Shown here one piece after another: positions 15,890-23,891 of a stretch of 64,000 nt of DNA. The position numbers and the translations under genes were made by a program. The first letter of the stretch is position 1; each line of letters starts with the position of its first letter. The stretch is from an uncultured Eubacterium sp. (GTDB taxonomy: Bacteria > Bacillota > Clostridia > Lachnospirales > Lachnospiraceae). The stretch spans positions 26,626 through 90,625 of the forward strand of contig CAKRIZ010000004.1 in assembly GCA_934351445.1 (NCBI GenBank). Direction: 5' to 3'. The notes beneath the pieces were generated by a model. That model did not search any database. It was not told the DNA's origin and saw nothing but the letters and a program-made list of their open reading frames with translations.

Positions 15890-17773
15890 ATGTCATATAG
15901 ATTCAGTGAGTCACAGCAGGCTGCGATTACGCAGGGCGATGGTGCAACACTTGTGCTGGCTGGACCGGGATCTGGAAAAACATCGGTGATTACCGGGAGA
16001 ATCCAGTATCTGATTGAGCAAAAATCGGTTCCGCCGGAGCGGATACTAGTCATTACGTTTACAAAAGCGGCGGCTGCTGAGATGCGGCTGCGGTTTCAGG
16101 CCATGCAGGAGGGGCGCAGGCTTCCGGTGCAGTTTGGAACCTTTCATGCGGTCTTTTTTTCAATTCTAAAATATGCCTATCATTATCGTGCCGATCAGAT
16201 TATCACCCCTGAGTGGAAATACGCATTCCTGCGCGAAATACTGGCAGGCTATCATCTGAGTGAGGATGAACAGCAGGAGCTGATGGAAAATCTGCTCGGA
16301 GAGATCAGTGCAGTCAAAAATGAGCAGCTGGATCTGGCGCATTATTATGCAAAGTGTTGTGGAAGTGCCCAGTTTCGTGAGATCTATGCAGCCTATGACA
16401 GAAAACTGCGTGAAAACCGGCTCATCGATTTTGATGATATGCTGACACTCACATATGAGCTGCTCTCACAGCGGGCAGACCATCTGCATGCCTGGCAGCA
16501 AAAGTTCCAATATATTCTGGTGGACGAAGTGCAGGACATGAACCGGCTGCAATACGAGGTACTGCGTATGCTCGCAGCACCACAGAATGAATTGTTTTTC
16601 GTCGGTGATGATGATCAGTCGATCTATCAGTTCCGCGGAGCCAGACCGGAGCTGATGCGCAGTTTTATCCGGGATTATGCAGATGCAAAACAGCTATATC
16701 TAAAGGAAAACTACCGTTGTGGCTCGGAGATCGTACAGACCGCCGGACGTCTGATCTCACATAACCACAATCGTTTTGAAAAACAGATTACGGCTGCAGG
16801 TGGACAGAAAGGTCAGGTGACTGTCACGGAATATCCGTCGACGCTGCGTGAGAACCGTGCGGTCATTGCCGCGATACGCGCGCGGGTGGCGGGGGGTGTC
16901 CGACTGTCTGACATGGCAGTATTATTCCGGACAAACCGGCAGTCCGGGTATCTGCTGGAGATGCTGATGCAGGAGGGAATATCATTTTATGCAAAGGAAC
17001 GTGTACCGCTCGTCTATGATCACTGGATTGCGAAGGATATCTTATGTTATCTGCGTCTGGCGGGAGGGGAACGTGCCAGAGGGCTGTTCTTGCAGATCAT
17101 GAATCGTCCGGTGAGATACCTCAGCCGGGATGTGCTCGATGAAGCACAGGTAGATCTGGATAGCTGGGAAGCAGTATACGAGGAGCAGCCGTGGATTGCA
17201 AGGAGGATCGCGCAGCTCGCAGAAGATCTGCAGGTGATGTCGCATATGGGACCGTTTGCTGCGATGAACTATGTGCGTAAAGGGATCGGTTATGAAGAAT
17301 ACGTCATTGATTATGCACAGACACATGGGCAGGATGCGCAGGAACTGGTCGCTGTGCTGGATGAGCTGCAGCAGTCGGCAGTCGGCTTTGGCTCGCTGGC
17401 AGAGTGGCGGGAGCATGTAAGAGAGTATCGTATCCGTATGCAGGAGGAGCAGAAAAACAGAAATCACAGGGATGGGACGAGGCAAGATGGTGTGCAGATA
17501 TTGACACTGCATGGAGCTAAGGGACTGGAGTTTGATACCGTGTTTATCCCACAGCTTGTGGAGGGACAATTACCTTATAAGAAAGCAGTGCTGGATGCTG
17601 ACATCGAGGAAGAACGGCGGTTGTTTTATGTCGGGATGACGCGGGCAAAGAACTGTCTGATGATATCGCACAGTAAGAGCCTGTATAATAAAGATGCCAC
17701 AGCCTCAAGATTCTTACAAGAGCTTGAGACTGCGGCATCTGAAACATCCGTTACTGGAACGAGGTGCGAGTGA
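15890..17773 (+). CDS. UvrD/PcrA-type superfamily 1 DNA helicase
   Basis: A 627-aa 3'-5' helicase, somewhat shorter than PcrA/UvrD (about 720). Motifs in order: AGPGSGKTSVI (Walker A), ITFTKAAAAEM (Ia), FDDML, ILVDEVQDMN (Walker B, DEVQ), VGDDDQSIYQFRGA (III), LYLKENYRC (IV), LTLHGAKGLEFDTVFI (V) and EERRLFYVGMTRAK (VI). All catalytic motifs are present. The ATG at 15890 (MSYRFSESQQ) has AGAGGA 6 nt upstream and is preferred over a TTG at 15866. The last residues (VTGTRCE) are encoded by a repeated stem-loop element at 17746-17784, so the native C-terminus may have been altered. It converges on the DUF1292 gene. Confidence 0.93.
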   Translation: MSYRFSESQQAAITQGDGATLVLAGPGSGKTSVITGRIQYLIEQKSVPPERILVITFTKAAAAEMRLRFQAMQEGRRLPVQFGTFHAVFFSILKYAYHYRADQIITPEWKYAFLREILAGYHLSEDEQQELMENLLGEISAVKNEQLDLAHYYAKCCGSAQFREIYAAYDRKLRENRLIDFDDMLTLTYELLSQRADHLHAWQQKFQYILVDEVQDMNRLQYEVLRMLAAPQNELFFVGDDDQSIYQFRGARPELMRSFIRDYADAKQLYLKENYRCGSEIVQTAGRLISHNHNRFEKQITAAGGQKGQVTVTEYPSTLRENRAVIAAIRARVAGGVRLSDMAVLFRTNRQSGYLLEMLMQEGISFYAKERVPLVYDHWIAKDILCYLRLAGGERARGLFLQIMNRPVRYLSRDVLDEAQVDLDSWEAVYEEQPWIARRIAQLAEDLQVMSHMGPFAAMNYVRKGIGYEEYVIDYAQTHGQDAQELVAVLDELQQSAVGFGSLAEWREHVREYRIRMQEEQKNRNHRDGTRQDGVQILTLHGAKGLEFDTVFIPQLVEGQLPYKKAVLDADIEEERRLFYVGMTRAKNCLMISHSKSLYNKDATASRFLQELETAASETSVTGTRCE

Positions 17774-17784
17774 ACAGAACGGAT
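17746..17784. repeat. Copy 1 of a dispersed stem-loop element
   Basis: ATCCGTT-A-CTG pairs with CAG-AACGGAT around a loop that reads gaacgaggtgcgagtgaa. The loop and inner stem recur at 41059-41090 with one substitution. This copy overlaps the last codons and stop of the helicase gene and may also act as a convergent terminator. Confidence 0.75.
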
Positions 17785-17792
17785 ATCCGGGA

Positions 17793-18116
17793 TCAGGGGA
17801 GTTCGTTGAACTCCTGTTCATCCAGATACTCGTCAAAGCGCTCGGAGACTTTTTCGAATTCTTCTTCAGAATCGATATTTTCGAGAGCAGGAGTACCGTC
17901 TTCGTCCTCATAGTAACGGTAGATGTATACCTCGCCTTCTTCCATCGGCTCATCGTTTTCATCGACGGGAACGAGTACAATATAGTCTTGGCCGTCTACT
18001 TCCAGAATGGTCAGAATCGCGCATTCGGCAGATGTACCATCATCCAGATCGAGGGTGACACGGTAGTCGTCCGGATTATCCTCCAGGTCGATTTCAAAGA
18101 TTTCATTTTCGCTCAT
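17793..18116 (-). CDS. DUF1292 family acidic protein
   Basis: A 107-aa very acidic protein (MSENEIFEIDLEDNPDDYRV) typical of the DUF1292 family, small Firmicute proteins of unknown function. The pattern VTLDLDDGTSAECAILTILE followed by YIVLVPVDENDEP and YIYRYYEDEDG is the family core; the Asp/Glu-rich tail is usual. The start is the ATG with AGGAGG immediately upstream; a longer reading to 18233 would run through its own promoter. It is transcribed from a consensus promoter at 18159-18188 and converges on the helicase gene. In B. subtilis relatives the gene travels with yrrK/yrzL, but that context is absent here. Confidence 0.88.
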   Translation of the reverse strand: MSENEIFEIDLEDNPDDYRVTLDLDDGTSAECAILTILEVDGQDYIVLVPVDENDEPMEEGEVYIYRYYEDEDGTPALENIDSEEEFEKVSERFDEYLDEQEFNELP

Positions 18117-18158
18117 ATGGCTTCCTCCTATGACTGAATTCATGATGTTAACACCGTC

Positions 18159-18188
18159 ATTATAGGTGATAGCATCGTGCGATGTCAA
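18159..18188 (-). promoter_or_regulatory. Consensus sigma-A promoter for the DUF1292 gene
   Basis: Read on the minus strand, TTGACA (18188-18183) and TATAAT (18164-18159) are both perfect hexamers with an 18-bp spacer. The start would be near 18152, leaving a leader of about 36 nt. Confidence 0.8.
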
Positions 18189-18246
18189 GGTCTTGGTGAT
18201 GGCTGGGGGATAAACATAAAAAACGGTATGCAAACAGGATGTGAAA

Positions 18247-18255
18247 TGATATAAT
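18247..18255 (+). promoter_or_regulatory. Extended -10 promoter for the debranching-like gene
   Basis: TGATATAAT gives a perfect TATAAT with the TGn extension; no good -35 is visible near 18227-18232. It is 46 bp upstream of the ATG and divergent from the DUF1292 promoter. Confidence 0.55.
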
Positions 18256-18301
18256 AAATAATCAGTCAGTAGAGACAGATCAGGTAAAAGGCGGAATAGT
18301 T

Positions 18302-20197
18302 ATGACAGAAATGACAGAACAGATTGCAGAAGGAACTTACGGCAGATTCGGTGCCAGCAGACTGGCAGATGGAATCTGTTTTACATTTGAAGGGGAAAAA
18401 GAGCAGGAGTGCGCAGTGCGCATTTATGAAAAAGGAAAACATGCGTACCGGGACATTCCGGTACCGGGCGCGTACTGTGTCGGAGCCGTGCGTTCTGTCT
18501 GTGTGCATGGGCTCAATCCGGCCCGCAATGATTATAATTATCTGATAGATGGCAGGGAAGTCGTTGATCCGTATGCCGGACGTATTGTAGGCAGGGAAAA
18601 GTGGGCTGACGGCAGCCGTTATGACCGTGGCATGCAGGTGCGCAGCGGATTTGAACCGGCCGCGTTTGACTGGGGAGACGATGCGCATCCGGAGATCCGG
18701 CGCACAGATATGGTCATGTATAAACTTCATGTCAGAGGCTTTACAAAGGATGCCGGAAGTGACATCAGACATAAGGGAACGTTTGAGGCGCTCCGGGGAC
18801 GGATCGGATATCTGAAAGAATTAGGCGTCACAACGCTCGAACTCATGCCGGCGTATGAATTTGAGGAATTCATGGAGCCGGCATGCGGGGATCAGGCAAT
18901 GGATTTTTCCGGCTGGTCGCCACAGGCTGTTGCAGGCTATCAGATGCTGCAGCAGGAGGAAAAGGAACAAGAGAAGCGGGTTTTGCGGATCAATTACTGG
19001 GGCTATGGCCCCGGCAATTATTTTGCACCGAAAGCGAGCTATGCAGCGGGTGCGGATGCTGTCAGCGAGTTCCGGGAGCTGATACGTGCCCTGCATGCAG
19101 CCGGTATGGAATGTATTATGGAAATCTATTTTGATGCGCAGGAAAATCCGAACTATGCCGTGGAGGTGCTGCGTCACTGGGTGCTGAATTATCACGTGGA
19201 CGGATTTCATCTGATTGCGCCCCAGCGTGTGATATCCGGTGTGATCTGTGATGTGTTGCTGCGCCGCAGCAAGCTGTTTGCATCATCCTTTCCGCAGGAA
19301 GTGTGGGATAAGATTGATCAGTATCCGCATCTCTATGTTTATAATGATGACTTTTTATACACGGCGCGCAAACTGGTGAATCATCAGGATGGAAATTTAG
19401 TCGAGTTTTTCAACCAGCAGCGCAAGCAGCATCCGCAGATCGGATTTGTCAATTATTTTGCAAATAATAATGGATTTACACTGGCGGATGTTTTCAGCTA
19501 TGCATGTAAGCATAACGAGGCGAACGGTGAAGATGGGGCAGATGGCAATGATTGGAATTACAGTGTCAATTGCGGCGTGGAAGGCGCATCGAGAAAGAAA
19601 AAGATCCTGGCACAGCGTATGCAGCTGATGCGACAGGCGATGGCAATGGTTCTATTTGCACAGGGAGTGCCGCTGATACTGGCGGGAGACGAATTCGGCA
19701 ATTCACAGAATGGCAATAACAATGCCTATTGCCAGGATAATCGCACTGGCTGGGTCAATTGGAAGCAGCGGGAAAAAAATGATGCTTATTTCCAGACGGT
19801 CAGACAGCTGCTGGCACTGCGCAGGGCGCATCCGGCGCTGCGCAGTGCCAGTCCATTGCAGATGAGTGATTATGAGGCACACGGTCTGCCGGATCTGTCT
19901 TACCATGGTGCACAGGCATGGAGCGGGGAGATCTATCCGTCGATGCAGGCCGCGGGGGCAGCTTATTGTGGCGCTTATGCAGGTGAGGCGCAGGATCTGT
20001 ATATCGGCTGGAATTTCTCGCAGGCGAAGGCGGTGCTGGCACTGCCCAAGCCATCGGGTGGAAAAGGCTGGTCGGTCATCTATGGTGAGGGAACCATAGA
20101 CAGTGAGCGGCTGGAACTGCCAGATATGGGGGTGACGGTGCTCGCGGCGAAGTACCTGCCAGCGAAAGCCCAAAAGCCGGTGAAGACGAAAAAGTAA
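18302..20197 (+). CDS. GH13 glycogen-debranching (GlgX/TreX-like) pseudoenzyme candidate
   Basis: A 631-aa protein with the layout of GlgX/isoamylase: a CBM48-like N-terminal domain (about 10-125), a (beta/alpha)8 domain from MYKLHVRGFTKD (about 139) and a C-terminal beta domain. Family landmarks are kept (RGFT, WGYGPGNYFAPKASYA, GVPLILAGDEFGNSQNGNNNAYCQDN, WVNW). The catalytic regions are not: region I reads MEIYFDAQ (273-280) instead of DVVYNH; region II reads DGFHLI (300-305), with Ile at the nucleophile Asp; KLFASSF (324-330) replaces the KLIAEPW acid/base region; region IV reads ANNNGFTL where GlgX has AHDGFTL. No frame breaks are present. It is probably a non-catalytic glucan-binding or regulatory protein (inference); the family assignment is firm. 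Confidence 0.88.
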   Translation: MTEMTEQIAEGTYGRFGASRLADGICFTFEGEKEQECAVRIYEKGKHAYRDIPVPGAYCVGAVRSVCVHGLNPARNDYNYLIDGREVVDPYAGRIVGREKWADGSRYDRGMQVRSGFEPAAFDWGDDAHPEIRRTDMVMYKLHVRGFTKDAGSDIRHKGTFEALRGRIGYLKELGVTTLELMPAYEFEEFMEPACGDQAMDFSGWSPQAVAGYQMLQQEEKEQEKRVLRINYWGYGPGNYFAPKASYAAGADAVSEFRELIRALHAAGMECIMEIYFDAQENPNYAVEVLRHWVLNYHVDGFHLIAPQRVISGVICDVLLRRSKLFASSFPQEVWDKIDQYPHLYVYNDDFLYTARKLVNHQDGNLVEFFNQQRKQHPQIGFVNYFANNNGFTLADVFSYACKHNEANGEDGADGNDWNYSVNCGVEGASRKKKILAQRMQLMRQAMAMVLFAQGVPLILAGDEFGNSQNGNNNAYCQDNRTGWVNWKQREKNDAYFQTVRQLLALRRAHPALRSASPLQMSDYEAHGLPDLSYHGAQAWSGEIYPSMQAAGAAYCGAYAGEAQDLYIGWNFSQAKAVLALPKPSGGKGWSVIYGEGTIDSERLELPDMGVTVLAAKYLPAKAQKPVKTKK

Positions 20198-20215
20198 CTT
20201 ATGACACCTGTTAGT

Positions 20216-20231
20216 GGCTGTGGGCACAGCC
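20216..20231 (+). other. Short perfect hairpin between the debranching-like and TraX-like genes
   Basis: GGCTGTG and CACAGCC form a 7-bp perfect stem with a 2-nt spacer. No T tract follows, so a terminator role is doubtful; it lies 20 bp before the ribosome site of the next gene and could affect its expression. Confidence 0.5.
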
Positions 20232-20263
20232 TGCTGAAACTATCACATGGAAGGAGTGCAGCG

Positions 20264-20941
20264 ATGACGGTGTCGCAAAACAGGAGAATTGGTCTGTCGG
20301 TCTTTGACCTGAAATGCATAGCGGTCGTGACGATGCTGATCGACCATATCGGAGCATTTTTGTATACAGATCAGTTGTGGATGCGCTATATCGGGCGTCT
20401 GGCATTTCCAATCTATTGTTTTTTGATCGTAGAGGGATATTACCACACGCGGGATGTCCGGAAATATATCGGCAGGCTGGCACTGTTCGCAGTGATTTCC
20501 GAGGTACCGTTTGATCTGGCGTGTGCCAGTCAGGTGATCTATATGGAACACCAGAATGTATTTTTTACGCTGACACTTGGACTGGTGTGTGTCTGCGTCA
20601 TAGACCGTCTGCCAGACAGATGGCTGGCAATCGGTATCGTCGGTGCGGTCTGGCTGCTGACCGGTTATGTGATCCGTTCAGATTATGGCGTCGGCGGTCT
20701 GCTCATGATCATCTTCTTTGATCAGTTCCGCAGCCGGTGGGTGTACCGGCTGTTGTCGGTCGGTGCGGTCAACTGCCTGTGTTATGGACAGATCCAATGG
20801 GCGGGGACGATAGCACTTTTGCCGATCCAGTTTTACAATGGGGAAAAAGGACCGTCTGCAAAGTATTTTTTCTACGCATTTTATCCGGTACATTTATTCG
20901 TACTGTACCTGATTCGGAGGTATATGACCAATGTCATTTAA
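20264..20941 (+). CDS. TraX-family integral membrane protein
   Basis: A 225-aa polytopic protein. LKCIAVVTMLIDHIGAFL and RYIGRLAFPIYCFLIVEGYY are the hallmark opening of the TraX family, relatives of membrane acyltransferases (F-plasmid TraX acetylates pilin). About six to eight hydrophobic segments follow, ending FYPVHLFVLYLI. No conjugation genes are near, and TraX-like genes are common on Firmicute chromosomes, so a housekeeping envelope acylation role is more likely (inference). ATG 20264 has AAGGAG 7 nt upstream and is preferred to the in-frame start at 20201. The 3' end overlaps the next gene by 11 bp. Confidence 0.88.
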   Translation: MTVSQNRRIGLSVFDLKCIAVVTMLIDHIGAFLYTDQLWMRYIGRLAFPIYCFLIVEGYYHTRDVRKYIGRLALFAVISEVPFDLACASQVIYMEHQNVFFTLTLGLVCVCVIDRLPDRWLAIGIVGAVWLLTGYVIRSDYGVGGLLMIIFFDQFRSRWVYRLLSVGAVNCLCYGQIQWAGTIALLPIQFYNGEKGPSAKYFFYAFYPVHLFVLYLIRRYMTNVI

Positions 20942-21470
20942 AAAAGCATATAAGCATTTGAAAACAATATGTGCACACCGCAGGCAGGTGCGGAAAAACT
21001 GTTTCCGCATGGGGCTGTACTGGCAGGGGCTGACGCATGATCTGTCCAAATTTTCATGGGCAGAATTCCGTATCGGCGCCAAATATTTTATGGATGACCA
21101 GAGCCCGCATAACGGAGAACGCGCCGAGTATGGCTATTCGACCGCATGGCTGCACCATAAGGGACGCAACAAGCATCATCTGGAATACTGGCTGGATTAT
21201 GACGTCAAGGGCGATCATCGCATCGCCGGTATGCGTATGCCGGAAAAATATGTGGCAGAGATGGTCGCAGACCGGATCGCTGCATCCAAGATCTACAAGA
21301 AAGAAAAATATACGGATGCTTCTCCGTTAGAGTACTATATGCAGAAGCGGGATTATCATATTCTGCACCCGCAGACAAAAGCATTGCTCGAGCAGCTTTT
21401 AAATATGCTCGCCGAGCAGGGGGAGGACGAGACATTCCGCTATATCCGCGAGGTCGTACTGAAAAAATAG
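20931..21470 (+). CDS. DUF5662 family protein
   Basis: A 179-aa soluble protein rich in His, Tyr and Lys. LTHDLSKFSWAEF, then STAWLHHKGRNKHHLEYWLDY, match my memory of DUF5662, a Firmicute and phage family of unknown function. The conserved His/Asp residues in HDLSKF and HHKGRNKHH look like a possible metal site resembling HD-type phosphohydrolases, though the usual HD signature is not evident. It overlaps the TraX-like gene by 11 bp, so translation is probably coupled. No clear terminator follows. Confidence 0.8.
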   Translation: MSFKKAYKHLKTICAHRRQVRKNCFRMGLYWQGLTHDLSKFSWAEFRIGAKYFMDDQSPHNGERAEYGYSTAWLHHKGRNKHHLEYWLDYDVKGDHRIAGMRMPEKYVAEMVADRIAASKIYKKEKYTDASPLEYYMQKRDYHILHPQTKALLEQLLNMLAEQGEDETFRYIREVVLKK

Positions 21471-21570
21471 TACAGACTGCTGACACTGGAAAATAAATGG
21501 GAAAGGCACAGGAAAGCTGTCCGGGACATAAACTGTATTAAGTTCGCTTTGATAGATCGGAGAGAAGCGA

Positions 21571-22215
21571 TTGAAAACATTTTTGCCCCCTCTGACGCAG
21601 CCGGAGGAAACGGAATATATCGCACGGATGAAAAGCGGAAGCCTGGAAGCAAAACATGTGCTGGTGGAGCGTAATATGCGTCTGGTAGCGCATATTGTAA
21701 AAAAATATCAGAATGTAGATGAAGATACGGAGGAGCTGATCTCCATCGGAACGATCGGTCTGATCAAGGCAGTGGGAACATATAATGATACGAGAGGAAG
21801 CCGCCTTGCTACCTATGCCGCACGCTGTATCGATAACGAACTGCTGATGTATCTGCGCACAAAGCGTAAGACCTCGCGCGAAGTGTCGCTCTATGAGCCG
21901 GTCGGGACAGATAAAGAGGGCAACCAGATCCGTTTGCTGGATATCTGTGAGAGTGATGATCCGGATGTTGTGGAGACGCTTGACCTGCGATGGCGGATTG
22001 ATCTGCTGCGGGAGATGATACCGAGGGTACTGCATGGAAGGGAGCGGCAGATTATTATACTGCGCTATGGACTGGACATGGAACGGCCGCTCACACAGCG
22101 GGAGATCGCAGCCAGAATCGGGATTTCACGCTCCTATGTGAGCAGGATTGAAAAAAAGGCACTCAGGCGTCTGCGCGAAGAGTTTGAATCCGTTGAGTCA
22201 GCCGTGCATGAATAA
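21571..22215 (+). CDS. sigK: Sporulation sigma factor, sigma-K-like
   Basis: A 214-aa sigma-70 family factor with regions 2 and 4. ERNMRLVAHIVKKYQN and ELISIGTIGLIKAVGTYNDTRGSRLATYAARCIDNE are region 2; LTQREIAARIGISRSYVSRIEKKALRRL is the region 4 helix-turn-helix. The inserted EPVGTDKEGNQIRLLDI is typical of SigE/SigK. The protein starts at MKTFLPPLT, a SigK-like N-terminus with no pro-sequence of the B. subtilis kind, and the gene is not split by a skin element. The start is a TTG with GGAGAG upstream. SigK directs late mother-cell sporulation genes; SigE is the alternative, but the short N-terminus and the FLPPLT opening favour SigK. Confidence 0.85.
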   Translation: MKTFLPPLTQPEETEYIARMKSGSLEAKHVLVERNMRLVAHIVKKYQNVDEDTEELISIGTIGLIKAVGTYNDTRGSRLATYAARCIDNELLMYLRTKRKTSREVSLYEPVGTDKEGNQIRLLDICESDDPDVVETLDLRWRIDLLREMIPRVLHGRERQIIILRYGLDMERPLTQREIAARIGISRSYVSRIEKKALRRLREEFESVESAVHE

Positions 22216-22249
22216 CGGTTCAAACGGTATCGTGTAGAACTTTTTCTTT

Positions 22250-22291
22250 AAAAAAGATGAAATCCGTGTTACAATGGATTCATCTTTTTTT
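22250..22291 (+). terminator. Terminator after sigK
   Basis: aaaaaagatgaaatcc pairs with ggattcatctttttt around a short loop (gtgttacaat), followed by Ts. It lies between sigK and comM. Confidence 0.85.
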
Positions 22292-22335
22292 CGTAAAATC
22301 ATAATTTCCCATGTGGCACGCAGAGAGGAGTCGAT

Positions 22336-23889
22336 ATGTATAGTATCGTAACAACTGCGATCCTGCAGGGAATCGACAGTCTGCCTGTTTCGGTAGAGGC
22401 AGATGTCAGTGACGGACTGCCGATCTTTGAGATGGTCGGTTTTCTGGCATCCGAAGTACGTGAGTCGAAGGAGCGGGTACGGACTGCATTGCGCAACTGC
22501 GGTCATCAGCTTCCGGCGAAGCGTATCACGGTCAACTTGTCTCCGACAAATATCAGAAAAAGTGGAAATGGTTTCGATCTGCCGATTACGGTAGCGGTTC
22601 TGACAGCACTCGGTATGATTCCGCAGCAGACGATGGAGCAGACACTTGTGATCGGTGAGATCGGGCTCAATGGGGCAGTCCTCGCAGTGGATGGCATGCT
22701 GCCGATTTTGCTCATGGCAAAAGCACAGGGTATCCACCGCTGTGTGATTCCACAGCAGAATTACAGCGAGGCTGCGGTTGTGGATGGAATCGATATTTTT
22801 CCGGTTGATCATATCAAAACTGTCATGGAAATCTGTGGCAGTGCATATACCGTAGAGAAACCACTGCAGTGTCTGGATGAAGGTGTGGCGACTGATCAGA
22901 CTACCATTCCGGACTTCTCGGATGTAAACGGACAGCAGATGCTGCGCAGGGCATGTGAGATCGCTGTCAGCGGAATGCATAATCTGCTTATGATCGGGCC
23001 ACCCGGATCAGGAAAGACGATGATCGCCAGACGGATCCCCGGTATTTTACCGCCGATGGAACGCACAGAGCAGTTGGAGGTATCCAAGATCTACAGCGTG
23101 AGCGGCATGCTGCACAGCGTGGGTGGCACACCGCATGGAAACCGTGGATTGATCAGTGAACGGCCGTTTCGGGCACCGCATCACACGATCAGCCCACAGG
23201 GGCTGGCCGGCGGAGGAACGGTACCAAAGCCTGGAGAAGTATCATTGGCACATCGGGGTGTCCTGTTTCTGGATGAATTGCCGGAATTTCAAAAGACAAC
23301 TCTGGAGATCCTGCGCCAGCCGATGGAAGATGGATCTATCACAATCAGCCGCGTGAACAGCAGCCTGGTCTATCCGGCAGATTTTCTGCTCGTCTGTGCG
23401 ATGAATCCATGTAAATGTGGATTTTATCCGGACAGAAGCCGCTGCAGATGCAGCAATACCTCGATTCGGCAATATCTGACGCGCATCAGCCAGCCACTTC
23501 TCGACCGGATAGATCTGTGTGCGGAGGCAGAGCCTGTGAACTATCGGGATCTGACGAGCGCAGCGCATGGTGAGTCATCCGCACAGATCCGGGTACGTGT
23601 GCTGGCCGCACAGCGGCTGCAGCAGGAACGTTTTGCATCCGAACCATGGTTTTTCAATAGCCAGATACCGAGCGGGAGAATCGAGCAGTTCTGTGCGCTG
23701 GACAAAAAGGGAGCTGCCTATATGGAGCGTGTATATGAGAAACTGCAGTTGTCTGCGCGTGCCTATCATAAGATACTAAAAGTAGCACGCACGATCGCAG
23801 ATCTGGATGTTAGTGAGATGATCACTGTGCGCCATCTGACGGAAGCCGTGTGTTACCGCAGTCTCGATAAAAAGTTCTGGGAGGTGTAG
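22336..23889 (+). CDS. comM: ComM/YifB-type AAA+ ATPase (Mg-chelatase-like)
   Basis: A 517-aa protein with an N-terminal Lon-protease-like S5 fold (MYSIVTTAILQGIDSLPVSVE; VNLSPTNIRKSGNGFDLPITVAVL), a central AAA+ module (GPPGSGKTMIARRIP Walker A; GVLFLDELPEF Walker B) and a C-terminal Mg-chelatase helical domain. A cysteine-rich loop, CAMNPCKCGFYPDRSRCRC, is family-typical. In Gram-negatives ComM is a branch-migration helicase acting in natural transformation; the Firmicute role is less clear. dprA follows immediately (2-bp gap), a common pairing that supports recombination or competence. Confidence 0.93.
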   Translation: MYSIVTTAILQGIDSLPVSVEADVSDGLPIFEMVGFLASEVRESKERVRTALRNCGHQLPAKRITVNLSPTNIRKSGNGFDLPITVAVLTALGMIPQQTMEQTLVIGEIGLNGAVLAVDGMLPILLMAKAQGIHRCVIPQQNYSEAAVVDGIDIFPVDHIKTVMEICGSAYTVEKPLQCLDEGVATDQTTIPDFSDVNGQQMLRRACEIAVSGMHNLLMIGPPGSGKTMIARRIPGILPPMERTEQLEVSKIYSVSGMLHSVGGTPHGNRGLISERPFRAPHHTISPQGLAGGGTVPKPGEVSLAHRGVLFLDELPEFQKTTLEILRQPMEDGSITISRVNSSLVYPADFLLVCAMNPCKCGFYPDRSRCRCSNTSIRQYLTRISQPLLDRIDLCAEAEPVNYRDLTSAAHGESSAQIRVRVLAAQRLQQERFASEPWFFNSQIPSGRIEQFCALDKKGAAYMERVYEKLQLSARAYHKILKVARTIADLDVSEMITVRHLTEAVCYRSLDKKFWEV

Positions 23890-23891
23890 GG

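Noticed and set aside
18117..18233. N-terminal extension of the DUF1292 gene
   Set aside because: It would cross the consensus promoter and the AGGAGG site; the family starts at MSENE-like sequence.
20264..20941. TraX as evidence of a conjugative element
   Set aside because: No relaxase, coupling protein, type IV secretion, integrase or att-like repeats are nearby; TraX-like proteins are common on chromosomes.
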